Origin: an uncultured Ruminococcus sp.
GTDB taxonomy: Bacteria > Bacillota > Clostridia > Oscillospirales > Ruminococcaceae
Reading direction: 5' to 3'
DNA: 13,207 nucleotides
NCBI GenBank assembly: GCA_947177715.1
Contig: CAMWVM010000018.1
Location: forward strand, 1 to 13,207
Both the position numbers and the translations under genes were made by a program. The notes under the pieces were generated by a model, which ran no database searches, was not told where the DNA came from, and saw only the letters and a program-made list of their open reading frames with translations. Shown in pieces: positions 1-6,363 of this stretch. Each line of letters starts with the position of its first letter. Position 1 is the stretch's first letter.

Positions 1-151
1 CCCCTTTACAGTACTTGCGAATTGCTCTCGCTGGATTTTCATGACCCAAAATCTTAGCACACTGTGTAGCAGGAAAATATTCCTTGCTGTCAATAATCAT
101 CACTCCAAGCTCTCCAAACTCGGTATTACTGAAAACTTTTAAATCGTTCAT
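1..151 (-). CDS. BRO-N family phage antirepressor, N-terminal part (cut by window edge)
   Basis: This is a leftward gene that runs off the left edge, so only the first 50 codons are visible. The ATG at 151-149 is preceded by a near-perfect Shine-Dalgarno sequence, GGAGGT (159-164 on the plus strand reads acctcc). The reading begins MNDLKVFSNTEFGELGVMII and continues with a segment FPATQCAKILGHENPARAIRKYC. That matches the start of the BRO-N domain of phage antirepressors (a short beta-hairpin, then a helical 'AKxLGxxNPxxAI' segment). The BRO-N domain is a DNA-binding module common in phage Ant and Rha-like proteins. The gene follows the 55-residue protein at 182-349 with a 30-bp gap, so both probably belong to one leftward operon under the promoter at 447-475. 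The C-terminal domain cannot be seen. Family assignment is fairly secure; the exact role is inferred. Confidence 0.75.
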   Translation of the reverse strand, partial: MNDLKVFSNTEFGELGVMIIDSKEYFPATQCAKILGHENPARAIRKYCKG

Positions 152-181
152 GCTTTTTACCTCCATTTTAATCTAATTGTA

Positions 182-349
182 CTAATTCAAGGTCTTCATA
201 AAAACAATACCTTTCTTCTTGATAGTCTTTTCTGTTTTGTTATATTTAATATCCAATAATTCTGTTACTTCGTCTAAACTCATACTATGGTTTGTTAATA
301 CTGTTCCTAAAGTTTCTGCTGTAATTACGTTTTTTACTGCTAATTTCAT
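182..349 (-). CDS. small phage-type protein, 55 residues, unknown function
   Basis: This short leftward gene starts at ATG 349-347, with AGAGGT at 357-362 as ribosome binding site, and ends at TAG 184-182. The protein starts MKLAVKNVITAETLGTVL and ends KKKGIVFMKTLN. It is lysine-rich near its C-terminus and has one predicted helix-rich segment (SLDEVTELLDIKYNKTEKTI). No catalytic motif is visible and I do not recognise the family. It is the first gene of the leftward transcript that continues into the BRO-N antirepressor, which is the position of a cro-like or early regulatory gene. The 'DEVTELLDIKYNK' stretch could be a reduced DNA-binding fold, but that is only a guess. The clean start, ribosome binding site and stop support it being a real gene. 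Confidence 0.65.
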   Translation of the reverse strand: MKLAVKNVITAETLGTVLTNHSMSLDEVTELLDIKYNKTEKTIKKKGIVFMKTLN

Positions 350-367
350 TTTAATTACCTCTTTTTA

Positions 368-396
368 TTGACTTAAATTATTATTTTTGATACAAT
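368..396 (+). promoter_or_regulatory. rightward promoter 1 of the repressor gene
   Basis: TTGACT (368-373), a 17-nt spacer and TACAAT (391-396) form a good rightward promoter about 140 bp upstream of the repressor start at 534. It faces the leftward promoter at 447-475, so the two transcripts would overlap by a few tens of bases and the two promoters could interfere with each other. Confidence 0.55.
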
Positions 397-426
397 GTTA
401 ATATACACAATGGGATTGCTATGCCC

Positions 427-454
427 TTGCCGTTCACTATATATTTATTATAAT
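427..454 (+). promoter_or_regulatory. rightward promoter 2 sharing its -10 with the leftward promoter
   Basis: TTGCCG (427-432), a 16-nt spacer and TATAAT (449-454). The octamer ATTATAAT at 447-454 holds a perfect -10 on each strand, so this rightward promoter and the leftward one at 447-475 use the same base pairs. The -35 is weaker than that of the leftward promoter. A start near 461 would give a leader of about 73 nt. Confidence 0.45.
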
Positions 455-475
455 CCGTGTATACGTATTCGTCAA
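447..475 (-). promoter_or_regulatory. leftward promoter of the antirepressor operon
   Basis: On the minus strand, TTGACG (475-470) is followed by a 17-nt spacer and a perfect TATAAT (452-447). This is near-consensus for the housekeeping sigma factor. It would start transcription near 440 and drive the genes at 349-182 and 151-1. The palindromic candidate operator at 453-468 fills its spacer. Confidence 0.75.
453..468. promoter_or_regulatory. candidate repressor operator O1 (imperfect)
   Basis: ATCCGTGTATACGTAT matches the palindrome at 483-498 at 11 of 16 positions and begins exactly 30 bp from it, about three helical turns. It sits between the -10 and -35 of the leftward promoter, where a bound repressor would block the antirepressor operon. 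Assignment to the neighbouring Xre repressor is inferred from position. Confidence 0.35.
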
Positions 476-482
476 GTGTTTT

Positions 483-498
483 ATCCGCATTTGCGGAT
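483..498. promoter_or_regulatory. candidate repressor operator O2 (perfect palindrome, possible attenuator)
   Basis: ATCCGCATTTGCGGAT is a perfect 7-2-7 palindrome just upstream of the leftward -35 and in the leader of the repressor gene. It is a natural binding site for a dimeric Xre protein. As RNA it would also form a 6-bp GC-rich hairpin followed by TTTTTG, so it could act as a weak attenuator in the rightward transcript. Confidence 0.5.
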
Positions 499-533
499 TT
501 TTGTTAATTTGCACAAGAAGGGTGGTTGCTTTT

Positions 534-971
534 ATGACAATTTCACAACGTATTTTCCAAATATTAAAGGAAAATCATTTAACACAAAAGGAGTTTGCTG
601 AAAATTCAGGCATATCCGAATCGACTATCTCAGATTGGAAAAAGAAAGGCACTAATCCTGCTGCTGATAAATTATCCGTAATTGCGGATTCTATAGGAGT
701 TTCTTTAGATTATCTCATTACAGGCAAAGAAAAAAGCTCACCAACAGATTTAACCGATGATGAGCAGGAAATAATAGATATATATAGAGGTCTTAACGAA
801 ATAAACAAAGCTCGTTTTGCCGAGCGTGGTTTGTCGCTGATAGAACAGCAAAAACCAATAGTTAAAAAAGCCTTTATTGTTGCACGAAGTACAAATAATG
901 CACCACCAAGAATTGTTGAAGGTGATTTTAGTGATGTTCTGAATGCACCTGATGCAACTGATGAATACTAA
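534..971 (+). CDS. Xre/CI-type transcriptional repressor (ImmR-like)
   Basis: The protein has 145 residues. The ATG at 534 is chosen because AGAAGGGTGG (516-525) sits eight bases upstream; an upstream in-frame start at 501 would overrun this site. Residues 1-65 form a classical Xre helix-turn-helix domain (TISQRIFQILKENHLTQKEFAE, SGISESTISDWKKKG, LSVIADSIGVSLDYLITG). Residues 73-110 form an acidic, probably dimerising helical segment (DDEQEIIDIYRGLNEINKARFAERG). The short tail has no S24 peptidase motif, so this repressor cannot cleave itself. It sits directly upstream of an ImmA/IrrE-type metallopeptidase, which in the ICEBs1/phage paradigm cleaves the repressor. It should control the divergent promoters at 368-475 through the palindromes at 453-468 and 483-498. 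The family call is firm; the operator sites are inferred. Confidence 0.9.
   Translation: MTISQRIFQILKENHLTQKEFAENSGISESTISDWKKKGTNPAADKLSVIADSIGVSLDYLITGKEKSSPTDLTDDEQEIIDIYRGLNEINKARFAERGLSLIEQQKPIVKKAFIVARSTNNAPPRIVEGDFSDVLNAPDATDEY
674..689. promoter_or_regulatory. candidate operator O3 inside the repressor gene
   Basis: ATCCGTAATTGCGGAT within the repressor reading frame matches the intergenic palindrome at 483-498 at 14 of 16 positions, with the same 7-2-7 layout. It lies about 190 bp downstream of it, a distance compatible with DNA looping. The codons here encode the conserved LSVIAD segment of the Xre fold, so coincidence is possible. Confidence 0.3.
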
Positions 972-977
972 TAAATG

Positions 978-1021
978 ATAAATCACCTCGAATTCGGTAT
1001 AATAATTTCAAGGTGATTTAT
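978..1021 (+). promoter_or_regulatory. inverted repeat sequestering the immA ribosome binding site
   Basis: An 11-bp perfect inverted repeat (ATAAATCACCT at 978-988, AGGTGATTTAT at 1011-1021) lies between the repressor and immA. The right arm contains AAGGTGA, the only ribosome binding site for the TTG start at 1023. In a read-through transcript the site would be base-paired. The 22-nt loop holds TATAAT (998-1003); a transcript started there would lack the left arm and leave the site free. No good -35 accompanies that TATAAT. Confidence 0.5.
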
Positions 1022-1022
1022 T

Positions 1023-1550
1023 TTGAACTATGATATATACAAAAATGTCAGGGACGCCAGTTGGCAGTGTTTAATTGACTGCAAAATCAATCGTTTACCT
1101 ACAGATTTATCAAAGATTTGCAAACATAATGGTATAAAGATCATAAAAAACAGCAGTCTAAAAAACAATATGCTCTTAGAATCAGAACGAGGTAAAACTA
1201 TATATATTGATGGGCAATGTTTCATAATTATAAGAGACACTGAGCCAATGCCAATGCAGAGATATACTATAGCTCATGAAATAGGACACATTTTATTAGG
1301 TCAAGACTCTACAGAATATGAAGCTGAACGGTTTGCCATAGGAATACTTGCACCTGCGTGTATCCTTTGGGCATTAGAGCTAAATATACCACAAGAAATT
1401 GCATCAATATGCAATATTTCTATTCATTCCGCTACTATTAGAGCAGAGCGAATGACTATACTAAAGCAGAGGAATAAGTTTTTAGTTCATCCATTAGAGC
1501 AACAAGTTTATAATCAATTTAAGCAGTTTATATACGATAAGAAAAACTAA
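1023..1550 (+). CDS. ImmA/IrrE-type metallopeptidase
   Basis: The protein has 175 residues and starts at TTG 1023, with AAGGTGA at 1010-1016 as ribosome binding site. A zinc-protease motif HEIGH at residues 85-89 follows the typical 'RYTIAHEIGHILLG' helix. The 'EYEAERFAIGILAP' segment at about 98-111 supplies the usual third zinc ligand, probably Glu100. This is the peptidase_M78 (ImmA/IrrE) layout at the usual length. Family members cleave a cognate Xre repressor when the host signals DNA damage or quorum state, which induces the mobile element. The neighbour at 534-971 is the obvious substrate. Expression may be limited by the inverted repeat over the start region. The motif assignment is direct; the repressor-cleaving role is known for ICEBs1-type pairs and inferred here. 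Confidence 0.88.
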   Translation: MNYDIYKNVRDASWQCLIDCKINRLPTDLSKICKHNGIKIIKNSSLKNNMLLESERGKTIYIDGQCFIIIRDTEPMPMQRYTIAHEIGHILLGQDSTEYEAERFAIGILAPACILWALELNIPQEIASICNISIHSATIRAERMTILKQRNKFLVHPLEQQVYNQFKQFIYDKKN

Positions 1551-1644
1551 TGCAAACCAGTTCATATCAAGAAAAGTAAAGTTCGCATATTCGCATATAA
1601 ATATTAGAAATAATTCAATGTGATTTTTCAACTTTTCTTTTAAA

Positions 1645-1735
1645 CCGTTTTAATGAATAGTTGCTTTAAAATGCATAAAATAGGCATTTTAATAACCTTT
1701 AAAACGATTTTAAAATACTAGAACACTTTAAAACG
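1645..1735. repeat. cluster of CTTTAAAACG-like repeats
   Basis: CTTTAAAATG (1664-1673) and CTTTAAAACG (1697-1706, 1726-1735) recur in direct orientation at 33 and 29 bp spacing, with an inverted CCGTTTTAA at 1645-1653. Each direct copy is followed within a few bases by a run of A. They could be protein-binding iterons, for example integrase arm sites or a replication protein site. AT-richness makes chance repeats more likely, so confidence is low. Confidence 0.3.
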
Positions 1736-1745
1736 GATAAAATTT

Positions 1746-1794
1746 AATCGGTTCGGATTTTCTGTTTTTTACAGATTCCCAAGCCGATTTTTTT
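1746..1794 (+). terminator. long-stem terminator after immA
   Basis: AATCGG (1746-1751) pairs with CCGATT (1784-1789). An inner, interrupted stem forms around CTGT/ACAG, and a run of seven T (1788-1794) follows. It is placed to end the repressor-immA transcript, though it lies about 195 nt beyond the stop codon. Confidence 0.55.
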
Positions 1795-1990
1795 ACACCA
1801 TATTCTTGCATCGTTTTATTATTCACAATAATTAATGGTTAGTTTCGTCTATTTTACGAGATTTTCATGGGATTTAATTATTATTTCCGTTTATTCACAG
1901 GTTTTTACGTTTTCGAGTTTTGCTTGTCAGATAACATCTATAATGTTTCCGACTATAATTACAACATTTAAATAATTTCTTAAGAATATA

Positions 1991-2021
1991 TTTACTTCAT
2001 TATTTTATACTATGATATAAT
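1991..2021 (+). promoter_or_regulatory. extended -10 promoter for the ATPase-S24 gene
   Basis: TGATATAAT (2013-2021) is an extended -10 element with a perfect TATAAT at 2016-2021. The best -35 is TTTACT (1991-1996) at a long 19-nt spacing. Transcription would start near 2028, giving a leader of about 90 nt. I saw no Gram-positive LexA box here. Confidence 0.45.
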
Positions 2022-2119
2022 TTAGTAAATATATATAGCTTGTTGACGAAAAATGTAATCTCAGTATTGTATTTGAAATTGCATTATTTGATTATGCATA
2101 AAAAGTGGAGGCATATATC

Positions 2120-4870
2120 ATGATAGAAAAACTTTGTGGTATAACTATTCAAGGTAGATGTTTTTCTAATTTAACCTTATTAAAGCTTTTTCCTAACCCG
2201 AAAAACAGAATTACAATTGTTTATGGTAGAAATGGTAGTGGCAAAAGTACGATATCAGATGGAGTAAATTATTTAACTCAATCGGATGTTAACTCTGACA
2301 TCAATGTTAAATTAATAGATAACAATGATTCCTACATCAATTATGTTCCAAGTGATAATAAAATCTTTGTTTTTAATGAAAACTACATCAATAAAAAAGT
2401 AAAAATACATAGTGATGGATTAGATACAATTCTTTTATTTGGAGAAGCAGGAGAATACCAATCCGAAATAAACCATTATGAATTATTAAAATCTAACAAT
2501 GAAAAACAAAAGAATGACAAACAAAAAGAATTTGAAAAATACCAAAAAAATAATGAACCATTGAATCCTGAATATCATTTTAATCAAATCAAAAAAATTT
2601 TAAAACAAGATGATGGATGGGCAGATATAGATTCAAAACTTAAAGGTAATAAAACTAAAACGCCTATAAATGCAAATGTAATAAAAGAAATTGGTAAGTT
2701 AACTCCTCAATCAACTTTAAATGAAATTAAACAAAAGTTTAAAAAAACCAAATTAATATTTGACAAGATTTCAACAACTAATACAAGGTACTTAAATCCA
2801 ATAGTTCAAATCACATTAAAAAAAGATTTAGAAACATTAATTTGTGACCTTTTATCTAAACAAATAAAACAATCAGAACTAACCGATAGAGAAAAAGAGA
2901 TTCTTAAAGCAGTTCAAAATGGTCAACAAGAATTTATAGAAAAAGCATATTTAAATTTTAACAACTCTAATATTTCAACTTGTCCTTTTTGTTATCAAAA
3001 AATCAGTGATGAATATAAACAAAAACTAATTGAAAATATAAGACACGTTCTAAATAAAGATGTTAAAGAACATAAACAACAACTAAACAACATTGTCTTT
3101 CCTAATTTGAGTTTTAACTATGATAATTATTCTGTCATTGATGAGGAATTGGTTGATAAAATAAATACACAAAAAAATATTTGTCAGGATTTAATTAATC
3201 AATATCAAGAGCTTATCAACCGAAAGTTAGGGAATATTTATACTCCAATAAATATTGATAAAAACGGTCTTGTAGATAAAATTATAGACTTTAATATCTT
3301 ATTGCAGCAGTTAGAAAACAAGCGTTTAGACTTTAATGAATCTATAAGAAAAATAGATCGTTTAAAAAAAGAACTTATCAACTTAAATAAAGAAATTGCA
3401 TATTATCAAATTTTAGATCATTATGAATCTTATAAAAAACAAGAGAAAGAAAAAGATGATTTAGTTGCTGATATAGAACAAATAGACTCAGATTTAAATA
3501 TAATAGAAAGTCATTTAAAAGAACTAAAAGGAAAAATGTCTAAATTAGGATTAGCAGTAAATTATATAAATAAATCTTTGAATTATATATTTATGGATTC
3601 TAAAAGAATTTCTATTGAACTGAAAAATCAAAAATATTATTTAAAAGTTAATGGAGAAAACGTCACCCCAAATAATGTTTCTTTAGGCGAAAGAAACATT
3701 ATTGCTCTTTGTTATTTTTTCACTCAAATTATGGATCAAAAGGATATGTCAAAACCCTATAATGATGAGTCTCTAATTATTATTGATGACCCAATCTCTA
3801 GTTTTGATTTTGAAAACAGAATTGGAATCACTTCATATTTAAAATCTGAAATTGATAAAATAATTCGAGGAAATAAAAATAGCAAAATATTAATTTTATC
3901 GCATGACCTTTCTACTATCTTTGATCTTCAAAAAATTATGGAAGAAATTAATAAAGTTTCTATAGAAAAATCAATTTTTTTAAAATTTGAACTTATTAAT
4001 AGTAAACTTTGTGACTTTAAACGAAAACGAAATGAATATCAAGTGCTATTACAAAAAATATATCATTACGCCAGTGACGTAAATCAAAATGATGATAATA
4101 ATATTATTATAGGCAATATTATGCGTCGTGTTTTAGAAGCTTTCTCCACTTTTTCTTATCAAAACAGTATAGAAGAAGTCTCTTACAACAAACTTATACT
4201 TAAAAAACTTGGAAAATATTCGTTTTATTTTGAACATCTTATGTATCGTTTGGTTTTACATGGCGAAAGTCATTATGAGGAACAAGTTTATACGATGCAC
4301 GACGGACTAGAATTTCATGAGTTAATTTCAGATGATTCAAAAAAGAAAACCGCCAAAGATATTTTATGCTTTATTTATCTATTAAACGAAGTCCATATAC
4401 AATCATATCTTGGTGATAAAGCTGTAAATAATATAAAAAGATGGTTGTCTAATATAGAAAAAATCCTTTTCACTGAATCAACCATTGAACAAACTCAAAA
4501 TAAAAGGTCTATTGATTTATATGAACTTCCTTCGTCTGCTGGAGTAGGACTCCACCTTGATAACAATGTTCCTAAAAAAGAATATCAAACAGACAATAAA
4601 GAATGTGATTTTGCTTTAAAAATATCTGGCAATAGCATGGAACCAGATATACCTGATAATAGCATTGTATTAGTAAAGCAATGCAAAAATCTTGAAGACG
4701 GAAAAATTGGTGTATTTGTTCTTAACGGAAGTGCTTTTTGTAAAAAAATAACTCATAAAAATAATAATGCCTATTTAGAATCAATAAATCCCCAATATAA
4801 ACCAATAAAAATTATAGAATATGACTTACTTGAAACTTTTGGAGAAGTAATTGAAGTTTGCGAAAATTAA
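2120..4870 (+). CDS. SMC/AAA_13-like ATPase fused to a LexA/UmuD-type S24 self-cleaving peptidase domain
   Basis: The protein has 916 residues. The ATG at 2120 follows GTGGAGG (2105-2111) at eight bases. The ABC/SMC ATPase parts are Walker A GRNGSGKST (36-44), a long coiled-coil middle with a zinc-hook-like CPFC (288-291), signature SLGE (521-524), Walker B LIIIDDP (552-558) and H-loop SHD (594-596). This order fits the AAA_13 group that includes PrrC and RloC, which couple DNA or restriction sensing to RNA cleavage. A helical region follows (about 600-790). Residues from about 800 to 916 form a complete S24 domain: cleavage-type Ala807-Gly808, serine motif GNSMEP (Ser839) and the lysine at Lys875/Lys876. 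The Ala-Gly to Ser and Ser to Lys distances (32 and about 36) are close to those of LexA and UmuD. No helix-turn-helix is present. Self-cleavage after DNA damage, releasing or inactivating the ATPase, is my inference. Confidence 0.85.
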   Translation: MIEKLCGITIQGRCFSNLTLLKLFPNPKNRITIVYGRNGSGKSTISDGVNYLTQSDVNSDINVKLIDNNDSYINYVPSDNKIFVFNENYINKKVKIHSDGLDTILLFGEAGEYQSEINHYELLKSNNEKQKNDKQKEFEKYQKNNEPLNPEYHFNQIKKILKQDDGWADIDSKLKGNKTKTPINANVIKEIGKLTPQSTLNEIKQKFKKTKLIFDKISTTNTRYLNPIVQITLKKDLETLICDLLSKQIKQSELTDREKEILKAVQNGQQEFIEKAYLNFNNSNISTCPFCYQKISDEYKQKLIENIRHVLNKDVKEHKQQLNNIVFPNLSFNYDNYSVIDEELVDKINTQKNICQDLINQYQELINRKLGNIYTPINIDKNGLVDKIIDFNILLQQLENKRLDFNESIRKIDRLKKELINLNKEIAYYQILDHYESYKKQEKEKDDLVADIEQIDSDLNIIESHLKELKGKMSKLGLAVNYINKSLNYIFMDSKRISIELKNQKYYLKVNGENVTPNNVSLGERNIIALCYFFTQIMDQKDMSKPYNDESLIIIDDPISSFDFENRIGITSYLKSEIDKIIRGNKNSKILILSHDLSTIFDLQKIMEEINKVSIEKSIFLKFELINSKLCDFKRKRNEYQVLLQKIYHYASDVNQNDDNNIIIGNIMRRVLEAFSTFSYQNSIEEVSYNKLILKKLGKYSFYFEHLMYRLVLHGESHYEEQVYTMHDGLEFHELISDDSKKKTAKDILCFIYLLNEVHIQSYLGDKAVNNIKRWLSNIEKILFTESTIEQTQNKRSIDLYELPSSAGVGLHLDNNVPKKEYQTDNKECDFALKISGNSMEPDIPDNSIVLVKQCKNLEDGKIGVFVLNGSAFCKKITHKNNNAYLESINPQYKPIKIIEYDLLETFGEVIEVCEN

Positions 4871-4890
4871 ATCCCAACTAGGAGATTGTT

Positions 4891-5327
4891 TTGAAGAGAT
4901 ATCACTCATTTGCTAATCCATTTGATGTAGATAATTGGGTAAACCTAAACTAAAGCAAAGAACAAATAGACTCACTTTCAATAAAAAAGGATTTGGAAGC
5001 ACCTTTAGCATATTACAAAGGTAACTGTATTGCTGTTTATCGTTTCGTTGATATAAAAGAATTTCTAATTCTTAATTGGAATACTCTATGTAAAAAACTT
5101 ATTATTATCCTGGATTTCTTAGTACTACCTTACTAAAAGATTGCTATAGTAGGGATGATATAAAGAAAAGACGCATGGTAATTAAATTAAATGTAGACAA
5201 AAATTGCAAAGGCACATATATTCCAAAAGTCAATCCTGATAATCCATAGTTTGAAATTTTGTTTCATCACCACATTCCAATAAAAAGACTTAGGTGGAAA
5301 CAGTTTATAATAACAAATACCCCCTAA
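4891..5327 (+). pseudogene. broken ADP-ribosyltransferase-like gene (R-S-ExE type)
   Basis: A TTG start at 4891 follows TAGGAGA, 20 bp after the ATPase stop, so the gene was probably translated from the same transcript. The reading is broken three times: TAA at 4951-4953; a frame change near 5090-5105, explained by loss of one base in an A-run; and TAG at 5247-5249. Put together, it reads IAVYRFVD, then YPGFLSTTLLKD, then KGTYIPKVNPDNP-stop-FEILF. This order resembles the Arg, STS and ExE motifs of ADPrib_exo_Tox-type enzymes. The TAG falls exactly where the first Glu of ExE is expected (GAG to TAG). Intact length would be about 145 residues, short for the family. The damage is plain; the enzyme identity is a motif-based judgement without a database search. 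Confidence 0.6.
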
Positions 5328-5360
5328 TAGAAATAAGTACAATTTTAAACCAACAAAAAA

Positions 5361-5384
5361 GCACTCAATAAATGAGTGCTTTTT
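5361..5384. terminator. bidirectional terminator 1
   Basis: GCACTCA (5361-5367) pairs with TGAGTGC (5373-5379) around a 5-nt loop. Six A precede it and five T follow, so it works on both strands. It can end the ATPase-ART transcript from the left and back up the leftward PARIS transcript. Confidence 0.8.
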
Positions 5385-5425
5385 CTGCATTATTATTGGA
5401 TATTTTTGATTTTACTCTAATAAAA

Positions 5426-5460
5426 GCACTTTCTACGGTTTCATATACCATAGAAGGTGC
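5426..5460. terminator. bidirectional terminator 2
   Basis: A 14-bp stem with two imperfect positions (GCACTTTCTACGGT at 5426-5439, ACCATAGAAGGTGC at 5447-5460) and a 7-nt loop. AAAA lies on the left and a T-rich run on the right. It sits just beyond the stop of the leftward DUF4435 gene, and likely ends that transcript. Confidence 0.7.
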
Positions 5461-5499
5461 TTAATTTTTTTTATTAAGTTATGTAATAAGACGATTTAA

Positions 5500-6348
5500 T
5501 TAACTAGCGATATAGGCAAATAACTTGTCCTTCACATAGTTTAATTGAGAAATATCAAAACTACTAATTAACGCAGCTTTTAAATCATTATAACTAATTT
5601 TCTTTGTTAATTTTGAATTCAAGAACATTTTTAAACTGCTTATATAACATTTACCACATACAAAGCTACTTAATTCTGAACCGTATACCTCTTTAAGCCT
5701 TAATAACATTTGTTCAATTTTAGTATCAAGATCAGGTATAAACTCTATTATTTCTTTTTTATATGCTTCAAACATACTTACGTTAGGATAACCTCTTTTA
5801 TCTAAAAAACGCTCTACGCCTCGTGCAACATTTTTGATTTCTGGACAATACATTTGAACAAGACAATGTAAAGCAAATAATCTTTCTAAAAAAGGTGTGA
5901 TTGTATTTATCCAATTATCATAATCAACTATTTCTTTTGTTTCTGCGTAAGTTTTTCTTAGTTTAGGTCTCATAAATTGCAAGGTTGTTTCTTTATGTAG
6001 CAAATAACTCTCAATATTATATCTTCTTAAGTATAAAAAGTTATCCCCTACAATCACATTTTTACCCAATATTAAATCGAAATCTCCATCTGCAATAAAA
6101 AAGCAATTCCCATATTCGTCTGAATTTCCAAACAAATTATATGATTCTTCTAAAAAAGTTTTTCCACCTGTCGGAAATATACAGCTAATTTTTATTTCCT
6201 CAGGAAGTAACCGTTCAAATATTTCTTCATATTCATATTCTTTATGGGTATCTTCTACAAAAATATTGAGCTTATTTTTAGAAATTAATAATAATGCTCT
6301 TGATAATAAAGCTTCATCTGAATATTTCAAATCAAATTCAATTTCCAT
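5500..6348 (-). CDS. ariB: DUF4435/TOPRIM nuclease, AriB-like subunit of a PARIS system
   Basis: The protein has 282 residues. The start at ATG 6348 lies 15 bp after the ATPase stop, and TAAGGA at that stop is the likely, rather distant, ribosome binding site, so translation is probably coupled. DUF4435/TOPRIM-like features are IFVED with Glu32 (29-33), GGKTF (61-65), FIADGDFD with Asp87 and Asp89 (84-91) and FLYLRRYNIESYL (104-116), which matches the family's 'Y.IEnYL' motif. A helical C-terminal half follows. In E. coli PARIS, AriA holds AriB until a phage anti-restriction protein such as Ocr releases it; AriB then cleaves host tRNA-Lys and aborts infection. Size, order and motifs fit. The trigger and the tRNA target in this host are unknown. 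A relative outside PARIS, such as another OLD-like nuclease pair, remains possible. Confidence 0.75.
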   Translation of the reverse strand: MEIEFDLKYSDEALLSRALLLISKNKLNIFVEDTHKEYEYEEIFERLLPEEIKISCIFPTGGKTFLEESYNLFGNSDEYGNCFFIADGDFDLILGKNVIVGDNFLYLRRYNIESYLLHKETTLQFMRPKLRKTYAETKEIVDYDNWINTITPFLERLFALHCLVQMYCPEIKNVARGVERFLDKRGYPNVSMFEAYKKEIIEFIPDLDTKIEQMLLRLKEVYGSELSSFVCGKCYISSLKMFLNSKLTKKISYNDLKAALISSFDISQLNYVKDKLFAYIAS

Positions 6349-6363
6349 TATTCAATCAAATCC

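Larger units (their letters stand above)
1551..2119. other. 569-bp intergenic region without a gene
   Basis: I see no supported gene on either strand. The region holds a cluster of CTTTAAAACG-type repeats (1645-1735), a long hairpin with a T-tract (1746-1794) and an extended -10 promoter (about 1991-2021) for the ATPase gene. In many prophages and ICEs an integrase lies near the repressor-immA pair; none is here, nor a recognisable remnant. Confidence 0.6.

Noticed and set aside
1728..1811. A 27-codon leftward frame (starting MQEYGVKKSAWESV) in the gap after immA
   Set aside because: No ribosome binding site upstream of its ATG, and most of it coincides with the hairpin at 1746-1794.
1981..2119. 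LexA (SOS) box upstream of the ATPase-S24 gene
   Set aside because: No GAAC-N4-GTTC-type site is visible; damage control, if any, would be at the protein level.
4200..4400. Anticodon nuclease (PrrC-type) or HEPN active site in the ATPase, suggested by RLVLHGESH (710-718)
   Set aside because: The spacing does not fit the HEPN Rx4-6H motif, and I could not match the PrrC catalytic Arg-Glu-His set with confidence.
5187..5390. Leftward frame across the broken ADP-ribosyltransferase gene
   Set aside because: It begins inside a terminator hairpin and has no ribosome binding site; the rightward motif order explains the sequence better.
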